The translations under genes and the position numbers were made by a program. This document shows, one piece after another, positions 35,101 through 44,289 of a stretch of DNA of 64,000 bases (position 1 is the first letter of the stretch; each line of letters begins with the position of its first letter). Under the pieces are notes generated by a model. The model was not told the DNA's origin, did no database searches, and saw nothing but the letters and a program-made list of their open reading frames with translations. Origin of the DNA: Gnetum montanum (lineage: Eukaryota; Streptophyta; Gnetopsida; Gnetales; Gnetaceae); NCBI GenBank assembly GCA_015680685.1, contig MNCI01001933.1:184852-248851 (forward strand). The letters are read 5' to 3'.

Positions 35101-37301
35101 GGGTGACTATATAGTTAAGGCTTGTCTTATTGCATTCCATGGTTTATGAATAACATGGACTGTGTCTGGAAGACAGTGTCATGTTAGACCCAAGTTACCT
35201 GGAAATCAGTTTATAATTGTTGTTTAGCCCCAATGTGTTATGCTGAGATATACAGGCATTGTACAAAAGATAATGGCTGAAACTGAGTTTCTCCAACAGA
35301 TCTTTCTAGTCTCTACATGGACTTAATAAGAACAGATCAGTTCAGTTCAGTTCAATGGTATGTGCAACATAGAATGCTAAACTAACTGTCAATCACAAAA
35401 CCACATTACTTACAATATAAATAATTGTCAAGATTCTACATTTATATGTATGTCATGCTACCAAATGTGTCTGTACTTCCTTGGATGATTATTTATTAGT
35501 TTTATTTTACCACAAGGTTAAGCCATAGAACTTTTAACTAACATTGAGAGTTTAATGTATCAATAAAAGTCACTCTATCAGCAATGAAACCAAGGCAGTT
35601 GTATTATTAATAGAAACTGACGATACAGAAAATTACTTGCAATTAATGTTTAGGCTGCATGTGCTATAACAAGCAATTATACCCAAAGGTTGAAATTAAG
35701 AATTTAAATTTAAAAAACAAAATTATGTTTTCACAGAAATGCTACCTACCATATACAAAATCTTGGTGTTAAAAACTTTACCTCATGTTCAATGTTATCC
35801 CGATCTTGTTCTGTTGTACGAAGTTTATCCATATAATCTTTCTTATGATTTAGAACAAATTGATGTAAAGTGTGAATACTTTCTCGCTGTAAATATGAGA
35901 CAGCAAAGTTACTAATCCTACCAATAGTAATTGTGCAGGATATAATCACAAACTCCAGACAACCATACTAAAGTAAATATAAATATAACTTTTAAATAGC
36001 ATGCTGCCTTAAAACAGAATGAGGAGAAAACGATCCAAATGACATATGTATCAATGAAAATGCTCAGATCACCCAGTTACTACTTTTGAGAAATTTTACA
36101 ATTTCATATATTCAAACTTAGAATCATATGCTCTATATTAACATTATGATCAACAACTGAACCTTGAGGACCACAGAGACACGGCAGTGACAGTTCTTAA
36201 AAGCATCCATATTTTGTAAAAAATCTTATTCGGCAATTAAACTAAGTACAAAAAAAGGGGCATGAAACTTACAGTTTTCAAAGCTGTTTGAATAAATGGG
36301 GTTCTTTTATGTGGCCTTCTCATGATCAAAGATTCAGATATTTTAGCCAATTTTGCCTGAAAAGATATGTATAAGAAAATTTGAACTCAAAGATTGTAAT
36401 ATTGCAGTGAAAGCATATATAATAGAGGCATCGTAGACTATCATAATATTAGCCAGTCAGCCACAAAATTATTTTTTAAAAAATGGTAAAATAAATTATG
36501 TACAGTTCTCAGGCAACAAAACAGCATAAAAATCATAGCTAAAAAGAACATAAAGATTTGAAAATACTAAATAAAAGAACCTAAAGATCTATTAGGGACT
36601 ATACGTGTCCATTTCATCAAATACAAATATACATTGAATAAAATGACCTATAATCACTGGCTGCAGTTCAACGGATGCCAGATACAGTGCTGGAGAAGTA
36701 CATAACTTTGGAAGGTGAAATCAATCACTGATGAATTTCACATAATGCCTTTATAAATGCACCGAAACTTCCGTCGCTAAAGTTTTGTGGAAAGTTATAA
36801 GATATGGCTCAGCTAATAAGAAGTTGAAGCTAACCAAGGTTATATACGAAAATTCATTCCATCTTTAAGGAGAATTATTCCACTCTACGGACCAAATTAA
36901 TATGGGTACCTTCCGATGTAAACTGTACCAACTTTGTCTTTTAAACTGTTAACAGTGCGTTTCTGAGTTGAATTTCTACGTAACCTGAATACTAGTAGAG
37001 ATCATGACTATGCATTGATGGCAACGACTGAAGGAAAACAATCCAGTGTAAGACGAACGCACAAAATTCAAAAGCATTTTTTATGGTTAGCAAATTAAGC
37101 CTTCCTACGAACGATCCAAACTGCATAAAATCTCGTCTTGCAGAGAAAACCTAGCAAAGTTACCTGACACAAAAAACAAACAAACACAAGAAATAAAACA
37201 ATACAGATGCAGGGTGTATTCACCTCATCGTACTGTTGATTCCGAGCACAGGAGCAGACAGCTTCCCTAAATTCTTCGGTTCTGTCTCTGAATTTTGCCA
37301 T
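17175..37301 (-). CDS. SYP81: Qa-SNARE syntaxin of the ER, SYP81 / syntaxin-18 family
   Basis: SYP81 is the ER-resident Qa-SNARE that fuses Golgi-derived COPI vesicles with the ER, with Sec20-, Use1- and Sec22-type partners. Seven exons, all phase 0 with GT-AG ends: 37301-37224, 36356-36273, 35886-35782, 34526-34377, 18860-18612, 18511-18380 and 17318-17175. They sum to 313 residues, against about 310 in Arabidopsis. Residues 1-11 ([11 protein letters not shown]) match the N-peptide that binds the SM protein Sly1. The region 55-140 includes [20 protein letters not shown], typical of the family. The SNARE motif (about 212-282) contains [20 protein letters not shown], with the zero-layer Gln at about 256. 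A tail anchor (about 294-309) is followed by FLDWYQ at the C-terminus, close to the FLDWY end of animal syntaxin 18. No stop or frame change was found, so the gene looks functional. Intron 4 is 15.5 kb. Confidence 0.93.
17319..18379 (-). other. Intron 6 of the syntaxin gene
   Basis: 1061 bp between the SNARE-motif exon and the tail-anchor exon; it ends in TAG before the last exon. It contains a T10-A12-type inverted run near 17385-17404. Nothing else seen. Confidence 0.75.
19970..20080 (-). repeat. SINE-like copy (tRNA-related head)
   Basis: Read on the minus strand it has an A-box-like TAGCTTAGTGGTAAA, followed about 45 bp later by a weak B-box region and then AACACTGAGTTATAAA. The last phrase is shared with copies at 23.5 and 32.8 kb, so this is one dispersed tRNA-related family, perhaps Au-SINE-like (name by recall). 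Confidence 0.4.
20940..21360. repeat. GGTGGT- and GGGCATTC-rich imperfect repeat
   Basis: GTGGTGGT-type runs alternate with variants of ACATGGGCATTCATGGC (21125, 21278, 21318). The strand bias in G gives long spurious frames on both strands. No protein domain seen. Confidence 0.45.
23134..23487 (-). repeat. 3' LTR of a minus-strand LTR retrotransposon
   Basis: This pairs with 31842-32209: both hold GATAAATGAATAGAAG..TTTTTCTTTTA.ATCAAATGATCTC and AAGAGTGATTACAAAAGTTA in the same order. Read on the minus strand it begins TGTTGG directly after a polypurine tract. The inner boundary is clear; the outer end near 23134 is approximate. Confidence 0.75.
23488..23497 (-). promoter_or_regulatory. Polypurine tract
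   Basis: TAAGGGGGAG on the minus strand immediately precedes the LTR start TGTTGG. It confirms both the orientation and the LTR boundary. Confidence 0.7.
23503..23640 (+). repeat. SINE-like copy, partial
   Basis: It shares GGTAGCATTGATTTATAAA and then GGTCCAATAGATC.AA.GGGTCT, GTAAAAATTCAGTTTC-like phrases with the copy at 32797-32980. The tRNA-like head is absent. It directly abuts the polypurine tract of the retrotransposon. Confidence 0.45.
24374..24451 (+). repeat. 78-bp LTR of a small LTR element (5')
   Basis: It begins TGTAACAAC and ends GTTGTTACA, a perfect 9-bp inverted terminus. Two bases later comes TGGTATCAAAGC, a primer-site sequence. A related copy of the last 50 or so bases lies at about 26281-26331. 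An LTR this short fits the TRIM/SMART class. Confidence 0.5.
24452..26253 (+). mobile_element. Internal region of the small LTR element
   Basis: About 1.8 kb between the short LTR and its diverged partner. It starts with the primer site (24454-24465). Frames on the plus strand, such as 24923-25159, show no recognisable gag or pol motif, so the element is either non-autonomous or decayed past recognition. Confidence 0.35.
26254..26331 (+). repeat. Partner LTR of the small element (3'), diverged
   Basis: The end AAGGGAATTCCTTGGGGTG..AGGCAACGTTGTTACA matches the last part of 24374-24451; the first 25 bases do not. The left limit is set only by the length of the partner. Confidence 0.4.
26332..27137. 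other. Intron stretch without a gene
   Basis: No coding region seen. TGTTACATCCCATCC at 26618 resembles the start of a plant gypsy LTR, but I found no end or partner, so I do not call it. Confidence 0.3.
27138..27945 (-). mobile_element. GC-rich poly(A)-tailed retro-insert with coiled coil and J-like domain
   Basis: The minus strand ends in a 13-A tail (27150-27138), and the insert is far richer in GC than its surroundings, so it looks reverse-transcribed. One frame (27933-27694, ending TAG) encodes an 80-residue Glu/Arg/Gln/Ala coiled coil. A second frame (to 27411) has CPYSLLGIS, then [20 protein letters not shown], then a helix [15 protein letters not shown]. This is the layout of a DnaJ J-domain with the HPD triad kept. 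A run of 13 G (27651-27639) separates the two frames and may be the site of a frame change. It is either a non-LTR element's first ORF or a processed copy of a host gene. No target duplication was found. Confidence 0.5.
27411..27660 (-). pseudogene. J-domain-like segment with HPD
   Basis: J-domains stimulate Hsp70 ATPase through the HPD loop between helices II and III. Here helix I (CPYSLLGIS), helix II ([15 protein letters not shown]), HPD and a helix III ([15 protein letters not shown]) are all in register. The reading frame ends soon after at 27411. There is no Gly/Phe region or zinc centre. Because it lies in a retro-insert within an intron and next to a frame break, I treat it as a relic. 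Confidence 0.5.
28020..30714 (-). mobile_element. Truncated Ty3/gypsy element: gag, protease, RT
   Basis: Read from 30714 downward: a gag with [17 protein letters not shown] and a zinc knuckle [14 protein letters not shown] (about 29650-29610). Then a protease-like stretch near 29400-29430 ([14 protein letters not shown], where LFDSGASHSF would be normal, so the catalytic Asp is lost). Then RT with its active site in [11 protein letters not shown] (near 28405-28375). RNase H and integrase are missing; the element ends about 28.0 kb. Many stops interrupt all parts. Motif spacing suggests the chromovirus (Tekay/Reina-like) branch. Confidence 0.7.
30715..31024 (-). repeat. 5' LTR of the truncated gypsy, with long inverted arms
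   Basis: On the minus strand it starts TGTAACACC at 31024 and ends just before a primer-like site TAGTATCAAAGC (30713-30702). The first and last 85-90 bp (30933-31022 and 30716-30801) are inverted copies of each other, sharing GTAATATTACAA.GGAAGC and ATGATAAACTAAAAACTAAT. The short LTR can therefore fold into one large hairpin. Confidence 0.55.
31823..31838 (-). promoter_or_regulatory. Primer binding site (initiator Met tRNA type)
   Basis: TGGTATCGGAGCCAGA on the minus strand, three bases after the end of the 5' LTR. It matches the usual plant site complementary to the 3' end of initiator Met tRNA. Confidence 0.7.
31842..32209 (-). repeat. 5' LTR of the intron-4 retrotransposon
   Basis: On the minus strand it starts TGTTGGAA and ends GTTCA, 368 bp, two or three bases before the primer site. 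It matches 23134-23487 with many differences, so the insertion is old. TGAAC flanks it on the right; I found no matching duplication on the left. Confidence 0.75.
32210..34376 (-). other. Intron 4, 5' part
   Basis: About 2.2 kb between the retrotransposon and exon 4. It holds a SINE-like copy (32797-32980) and an ATA repeat (33061-33080). No gene seen. Confidence 0.5.
32797..32980 (+). repeat. SINE-like copy with tRNA-like head
   Basis: The head has an A-box-like TTTAGTGGTTAGAGTC and a B-box-like AAGTTCAATTCT about 40 bp on, then GCAGCATTGAGTTATGAA and GTGGTCCAATAGATCAAA. The body matches the copy at 23503-23640. Confidence 0.5.
34527..37223 (-). other. Introns 1-3 of the syntaxin gene
   Basis: Intron 3 (34527-35781, 1255 bp), intron 2 (35887-36272, 386 bp) and intron 1 (36357-37223, 867 bp), each AT-rich with GT-AG ends. 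No repeat or second gene seen in them. Confidence 0.75.
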
Positions 37302-38012
37302 CGGGGCACCGGTATCTTGAAAACCTTACAAGACAAGAGAATTATGTTTTTGACAAAATTAAAACAATGAACTCTCCGCAGACATTTGTGCACCAAAAGA
37401 GCATCCAAATTTGATCTTGGATGGGGAAGCCAACGTCTTCAATTGCTCTTATTCTTGGCGTACTGCTGCTAGAGCGTTTCCCGATGCGTCGATTTTTTCC
37501 CGATCCAACCGAAACGCTCGAATCTTTAAATTCCCTATGCACAAAGCTTCATTAGCATCGTTGTTACGTGAGGAATCAAATACATTATACGACAATGAGA
37601 AATTAAATCCTTTGTTGGGCGACTTTGATGATCTTCCGCGCATACAATGCTGTCCTTAACCAGGAATTTACCTGTTGTGTAACTAAATCTCTTCATCATC
37701 CTATTTTGCAACTTACCCGGCGGTAGCACATTAAGAGGTTTCCAACGTCGATCAATCATATACTTTATCGAGTTAAACCATATAACTTTATTGACTTAAA
37801 CCAAACCATACAATTTGAACTCTAGTAGGAAGACAACTATCCAAACTCATTATCAATAAACTAGTATAACATACTGTCCCATCCACGAATTATGCTCTGA
37901 TTGCTTATATATGCTTATGACTTGTATGGTTTAGCATTGGGAACTCTTACTAATGAATTAAACATGGCTTCAATACACAAAGTAAATTTCCCACTTGCTA
38001 ATGATATATAGT
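37302..38012 (-). promoter_or_regulatory. 5' UTR and promoter region of the syntaxin gene
   Basis: The minus strand upstream of the start codon at 37301. A GC-richer stretch (37430-37660) with open frames on both strands is probably transcribed leader; none of those frames has a recognisable domain. No clear TATA box. I cannot place the transcription start. Confidence 0.45.
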
Positions 38013-38789
38013 TGATAAGCAATGAGTGTCCCCTATGCCCAACCATACGAATCACAAGCATGTACGCGCAATTGGATCGAATTCCCTGAACTTTGGGCTA
38101 ATAGTATCCTAGATAATTAAGTGTGATATTGTTAGTCATTGTCTTTCATGTCATTGATTGTGCTAGTTCAATTGGTATGGTTAAGTGTGATTGAGGCATA
38201 AAGTGTTTTTATTTTTATTATTAAAATATTAAAATAATAAAGTAATTAAAGTAATAATTTCTAACTAATTATAGAATTAAAAGTAATCTAAGCTATCCTA
38301 AGTATGTTGTATCCATTCTCACTTTCTATACCCATCCTAAACCTATATCAATGTTGTTGGGTTACCAAGTGTCTACAACTAAGCATACCAAGTATTCACT
38401 ATTAGGATTACCAAAGATTAATAGATTATGCTTGAAGTAATCATACTCATGCTATTATGAAATAAAATGTTAACTTGCTAAGTGCTAAAAAGTAAAGTGC
38501 ATTAAGAGTAAATTATTGAAAATAAACTAAGTGCTAGTCCAAGTGTTATAATGGAAGGAATTAATCTTGATTTTGGCCGAGAGGCCAACTCGTCTCGTAG
38601 GATAGGGGGGGGAGCAGGGAGTGCATTTGTCACCCTCCACGTCACGTGCCATGTAAGATCCCATGAAATGGGAAAAAACATGAACCGAAGAGCCACACAT
38701 TTTCGTATTCTTGTTCTGCAGAATGTGAACCAAAGAGCCATAACTTTTCATGTTCCCACTGCACACATAAAAAGGTCAAACACAACCAA

Positions 38790-38830
38790 ATGTAGAATGG
38801 AAATGGGAATGGGAATGGGAATGAGAATTC
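38790..38830. repeat. GGAATG/GGGAAT microsatellite
   Basis: About five copies of a 6-bp GGGAAT unit. No role seen. Confidence 0.6.
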
Positions 38831-38888
38831 CATTACCATTCTGTCTCTATCTCCGTTTGCAATTGCTGCTACAAGCCACTTAGCCCAA

Positions 38889-39090
38889 CCGAACCAGCTT
38901 CGATGACGCCAGCTTCGAAGCTCTGCCAGAGCGCTAAAAAGGCACCTACAATGGTGGCCCATGCTTTAGCTGCAATAACAAGCTCATTGGCATGCACTTC
39001 TTCAACCAAGGCAGCAATAAGACAATAGGCCAGTTAGCCCTTACTACATCCTTGCTTAACACCAAGGGCCACAACATGCACACATCATCG
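38889..39090 (+). pseudogene. Subtilisin-like protease fragment
   Basis: A plus-strand reading SFDDASFEALPER, stop, KGTYNGGPCFSCNNKLIG is followed by MHFFNQGSNKTIGQ and GHNMHTSST. It follows the plant subtilase order 'SF.D.G..P.P..WKG.C..G..F.CN.KLIGA..F ... GHGTHTSSTAAG'. The conserved Trp is a stop, and the catalytic-His motif is changed from GHGTH to GHNMH. Only about 65 codons remain, without the other catalytic regions. Confidence 0.6.
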
Positions 39091-39743
39091 ACAATTATAA
39101 TACAATTTTTGTTATAATAGCTAAAAGATCCCTTCATTTAGGTTTCTTTTTTTTTTTGGATAAAATTTATATATGAATTAGGCCAATATGTTTCTTGAGT
39201 ATCTTTGTTTGAATGTATGTTTTAAGCATAAAATTTTGTAGGTAGGGGCAAGATGAGCGGTAGAGCCAGAGGCATTCGAGGAAAGACGGTAATGGCTATA
39301 GTTGAAGCTGTAGCCCATGAAACCGCTACACAAGAGAACTCACAAGTCTAATGTTTGTTGCATTATCTGGAGTCAAGATCATTGATTCTCTAAATATTCA
39401 TCCTCCTTTCCATGTGCAGAGATACAGAAAAATTTCATATGCTAAACATTTGTAAGTATAATTGCATAGGAAGTTTGTTTTGCTCAATTGGAGGATTAGG
39501 CATATTAGGTTCATACTTATCATTGTATTTTGCCTTTTGTTCAATCCTATTATGCAACCCTGTAATGTGTTGTTGCAATAATTGTGCAATGTATTCCTTC
39601 ATCAACATATACGAAATATATAAACTTTTATTTTAACCATTTTATGTTTACCAGTATATATTATTTGGAATGCAAATAGTGATGATAACTTAAAAAATAA
39701 AATAAAAAATTAAATTCTACTCATAGCCCACGAAATCGCTCCA
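39091..39743. other. AT-rich stretch without a gene
   Basis: Lies between the subtilase fragment and the foldback element. The 74-codon frame at 39412-39636 is Cys-rich but matches nothing I know. Confidence 0.35.
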
Positions 39744-40191
39744 CTAGCTTAGATATATATATATATATATATCTATAAATTGGCCGAGATGATTTAAAAA
39801 AAATGATGTTAACTAAGCCAGACTACTCGACGAGATAATAAGATAACTAAAAACGGAATCACTCACCCCTCCTCTGTTTCTTTACCACTTACCCAATTTA
39901 GTTTTACCCTCTCAGTCAAGTTTCCTCTTTCTTTGTTTGTTCATGGCGTTTTTGAGCATTATTTATGCAAGAGATTTATTTCTCAAAAACGCCATGAGCA
40001 AACAAAGAAAGAGCAATCCTGATCAAGAGTGTAAAACTAAATTGGGTAAGTGGTAGAGAAATAGAGGAGGGGTGAGTGATTCCATTTTTAGTTATCTTGT
40101 TACCTCATCCAGTAGTCGAGCTTGGTTAACATCATTTTTTTTTAAATCATCTCGGCCTATATATATATATATATATATATATATAAGCTAG
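39744..40191. mobile_element. 448-bp foldback (MITE-like) element
   Basis: The two halves are reverse complements over nearly the whole length, about 205 bp per arm. Ends CTAGCTTA and TAAGCTAG, then TA repeats, then GGCCGAGATGATTTAAA / TTTAAATCATCTCGGCC, down to CATGGCGTTTTTGAG / CTCAAAAACGCCATG around a loop of about 27 bases centred on 39968. The arms differ at only a few sites, so the copy is young compared with its surroundings. It has no coding capacity. A transcript through it would make a long hairpin. Confidence 0.85.
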
Positions 40192-42599
40192 TTTTATTAT
40201 CATCATGCACTTGAATAAAACTCCATACAATCAAGTACATCATGCACTTGAATAAAACTCCATACAATCAACTCAATCCACGCTAAAAGCACTCAAAGGG
40301 AAATTTGGCTAAGTCCTATGGGAGAAAACTACAAGAGAATGTGCCATAACACCATAGGTTACTCATATTTATAGGCATTTACTATAATTGTGATATTGTA
40401 TTTGCAACATAGCATTCTAGCCTACGATATAGTAAATGCAATGTAGCAGCTACAAATATCACAAATACGATATCTTAGATGATTAGTTTAATTTTCACGA
40501 TTCATCATACCATCACAACTCATCAAAAACTCGTCCTCAAGTTATCCAAGATGGACAAAGTTCATCACAAAAATTGTGGGTGACTAGGACTAAAATGATT
40601 GACATGACAAATATGAATGTTGCATTATAAAATTTATTTAAGTAGATGTGTTACAAATTTTTTAAAAAAAAAGACTATACAAATATCAAGGTTTATAAAA
40701 TTGCAACAAATTTTCAAAAATCCCTCAATGGTAAATCTTCTTAATGGATTGTTATGCTAGTACTTTTCTTTTTATGCAAAACTTTTGAAGGATGGATTGA
40801 AATGTCTCCTCATCAACCCATGGATTTCTAGATAGCAAACATGTGATGTTTGAGCTTAAATCTATGTTTATACTATTTATTCATGGGGATGTCCTTCTTT
40901 GTTCTCTTCTTGGCCTCTTTTCCTTCATCTTGAAAAAGACCTTCAACCTTATGCATTCATTTAAGCATTATTTGCAATCACAAAAAGGATCAATGTTAGT
41001 TTTGGCAATTTTTCCCTTAATGATTAAAACCATTTTGGTTCATTGGTTAGCTCAAAATTTGAAAAAATCAACATTTAAGCTTAATCTAATTGCAAAATAG
41101 CATTCCTAAGGCTTAGGGTAACCATAGTCATTAAGTTATTAAGTCATTTTAATTACTTTTACTATTAGTTACGTTAATGTTCAAAAATGGGGCATTATGA
41201 AAGTTTCAAAAATCAAAAATCATATCCTTAACCCCCATGACAAATGAGCTCAACTTCAAAGGCACACAAGGTTTCAAATAGTTGAAAACAAAGGACTAAT
41301 TCACAATATATTGCAAATGCACCAAAATGTTTAAAATCATGAGGTTTAAAAATGGCCAAGAAATATTAAATTTGGAGAAAAGTTCAATATAAAAACATTA
41401 CAAATTAATCAAAATTAATGAGAAGTAGTCCAAAATCATGTATAAATTTATAGAAGATATCCATGATATCCTTGAAGATGTGAGGTTAATTCAGAGCCAT
41501 GATCAAACAAAGTCATACAAGTGGGTCCTCCACACAGTACACTCCTACCATAATGTCTTGGCATAACAACTTCTATAAATATCTATGAGCACCTTAGAAG
41601 TTAAATATGGAACACACCTTTGTTTCAAATACACATAGCTAGCTTTATTGGGATCTTATACTATACTGTATAAAAACCATTAGGTACATAATTGTAGGCA
41701 ACAATAAAGTGAATAATGAAATATGAAGGGATTGTAGAGATTGGAAAGTGAGATACCTTACCATGTCTACAATAGGTTCATATGTCAATTGTGGTTAAAA
41801 TGATCATCATATTTGTCCATCAAGGTTTTGAACTAAGTCCATACCTTTATTAGTAACATCACATTCTCACATTCTGAACTTACCATAATATGACCACCAC
41901 AACCATATGAAAACATCACTACTCAACAAAAGAAACAAGTAAGTAGTTTTGACCAATTAATTACTTAAACGTTAAATTTTAAGAAAACTTGACCATTGAT
42001 TAGAGAGGTACCTTTAGGCATGAGTAACATTTCTTTTCAATCATATAATGAGACTAGTCCAAAAGACCTTTGGGATTCCTAGAAGTAGCCTACCTTTAGG
42101 CATGGGTAACATGTTCTTTTAGTGGTACCCAAAAATTAGTTTTCTTTTGTGAATTAATTAATTGGTGTTTGTATTTATCTTACTAGAATACTACCTTCAG
42201 GCATGGGTAACATGTCTTTCTTGTGACATAGTAAGGCAACACTTATTCAAGAACATGCTTCCATTAAAATTAAAATGAGTAATGACATAAAAACATGAAG
42301 TAGTGACACCCATAGAGGAAGTGCAAAAAATCAACAAGTCCCCTTGATACAATGTCCTTTTCCATTCTTCCTTGGTTCTTCTCCTTTTCTCCAAGGCACA
42401 ATGATCATGAGTTATTTTTAGTTTCATGTGAGAAAAACCATATTACTTTCATGATAAAGACTTCTTATTTATGGAAAGTGGAGGGATGGATGATTTGGTC
42501 TCACTACTTTACAAAATTATTTACCCAATCTTCTTAATAGCATAGGATAAAAACCTAACACATGGTGTTAATTTTTGCATCATGACTGATAACATTATT

Positions 42600-42770
42600 A
42601 ACAAAATTAAAGGAAATATCTACAAAACATAGAGGAAATGACTTAAAGAATAGAAAATTATAAAGAAAGAAAACATAAAAATAAATGAAAAATATATTAA
42701 GAATTGGAAAATTTTGAAAAAATAGAAAAATGTCAAAAATAGAAAAATTATAAAACAAAAAGTAAAAAAT
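42600..42770. repeat. A-rich low-complexity tract
   Basis: Irregular repeats of AGAAAATT and AAAACA. A similar tract lies at 48890-49060 in the younger element, just after its integrase. Confidence 0.55.
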
Positions 42771-43090
42771 TGGGTCCTCCCAAGGTGTTAAGTTAGTGTT
42801 GGCAACTACTTGGGACAATCAATGTTTTCCTTTGGTCTTGTGACTGGAATCACAAGAAATGAAGGTGTTCCTTCAAACTTGAGTTTAGGTGTTTGTTGGT
42901 CTCTAGAAACACGAAGGCCCAAATACCTCCAAATAAACTTAGTGGTAATAGAGTAAACTAAGCGTAAATGTGTATTTTCTATTATGATTGTTGAAATGGT
43001 TGGGTTTGTAAATTAAACTATAACTAGCTATTAATTCAGAAATCTAGCTAACCTTGTCGAATAGTGTGAGTCATTAAAGGCTCCTATTTT

Positions 43091-43095
43091 GTCAA
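43091..43095. repeat. Target-site duplication GTCAA (left)
   Basis: GTCAA precedes the left LTR and recurs at 56351-56355 after the right LTR, as expected for a single insertion event. Confidence 0.8.
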
Positions 43096-44039
43096 TGATG
43101 AGCGGCTAGGTATCCCTACGCCCAACCATATGAATCATGAGCATTCACGTGTGACTTGGTCGATATCCACAGACTGTAAGCACTTAACATACACTAGACT
43201 TCTAATCCATGAAACCTTGGGTTGGAACGGTTGTTGTCATCTTAATCTCACTTGTGAGGTTCTATTACGTTGGTTAAGTGAGACTAAGGCTAATGATTTT
43301 TATATCTTTTTAATTATATTTTGGCGACTAATTGTGGTATTGAAAGTAAAGGATAAACTATTATCTAGTGTCTAATTATCATAGTTTATGTTCTAACTAC
43401 TCCTAGCATAAGTATCTGGTCCCATCTTCCGAGCACGTTCTGAGCATTTCCTAACACTGCTAGGTTACTAGACATTAAGCGTCGCTGGGTTTACCAAGTG
43501 TTTGGATTACGTTTGAGATGGTCGTACTTATGTCTTTAACGAACTACGAATGAACCATAATGATTGAAATTATAATAATAAAAACATTAATAATCAAAAA
43601 ATAACTAATAAAGCATAACATATTTAAACTGTTAGATCAACAAGTAATTAATAAAGCATAAAAATTTTAAACTAGTAAATGCATGAAACAACTAAGTCCA
43701 AATGCTGCAAGGATTACATGAATAGTTCGTCTTTATTGCCGTCATGCCAATGGGCTCAGATACATCAACGCTCAAATAAAGATCCGATCGCTTTTCATAC
43801 ACCTGCTGCGGGCACTTGGAAAATATTCTATCTCTTGCAGGAGCAAACTACAAGAGCTTCGCTATCACTACTCAAAAGATGTCTAAATGAGGCCGAAGGC
43901 CCTCATATTTATAGAATCAGCAAAGGGGGCTGCGTAAACGAGGCCACGTAGACGTAGGGTGGCTACATCGATGGGCCCGCGTCGACGCGGCTATGTATAA
44001 GCGGCCCAGTCGATGCATTGACTTTTGACACTTCATCAT
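43096..44039 (-). repeat. 3' LTR
   Basis: 944 bp, on the plus strand TGATGAGCGG to CTTCATCA. Carries, in minus-strand order, a decayed form of the CpG palindrome (ACGTAGACGT at 43946-43955) and a TATA box CTATAAATA (about 43906-43914). Confidence 0.9.
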
Positions 44040-44050
44040 ACCCCCACGAT
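44040..44050 (-). promoter_or_regulatory. Polypurine tract
   Basis: TCGTGGGGGTA on the minus strand, immediately before the 3' LTR start. Nearly the same as the tract at 657-665. Confidence 0.7.
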
Positions 44051-44289
44051 TGAGCAAAAACTCATCCTCGAGTTACTTTACAATTTGGAAGGTATGAATT
44101 CTTATTTACAACACACATAACTTAAACACATAAATGACACACAAATAACACAACATGAATTTACCAAGAGCCCAAGTTACAGAGAAGGAAAAATTACAAA
44201 AAATGACGGTGTTCAGAGATAAAATTGAACACCTTGCTGGTCCTGGAGCCTCTGTTGTGTAAGAAGATGTACAAAATTGCTGGAGAAGA

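Larger units (their letters stand above)
38013..40508 (-). repeat. Old 3' LTR of a gypsy element, split by insertions
   Basis: The left part starts TGATAAGC at 38013 and shares CCTATGCCCAACCATACGAA with the LTRs at 43096 and 55408. The right part (about 40195-40508) shares the order 'GGGAGAAAACTACAAGAG.., CTCATATTTATAGG, .. TTCATCA' with their right halves. It ends just before a stretch that matches the internal sequence next to the 43-kb LTR (AAAAACTCGTCCTCAAGTT). The middle (about 38540-40194) is foreign: a subtilase fragment, a stretch without a gene and a foldback element. Confidence 0.55.
40509..43095 (-). mobile_element. Internal 3' region of the old gypsy element
   Basis: It follows the old LTR and is cut by the younger element at 43096. 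No coding frame survives. TACCTTTAGGCATGGGTAACATG or a close variant occurs three times (about 42009, 42091, 42192). An A-rich GAAAA/ATAAAA tract lies at 42600-42770. Confidence 0.5.

Noticed and set aside
37411-37659. 82-codon plus-strand frame opposite the syntaxin 5' UTR, possible head-to-head gene
   Set aside because: No domain, no continuing exon found, and the minus strand is open too; most likely chance in a GC-richer leader.
39412-39636. 74-codon Cys-rich frame that looks like a small secreted peptide
   Set aside because: No signal cleavage pattern or conserved Cys spacing; the reverse strand is also open and the region is AT-rich filler between insertions.
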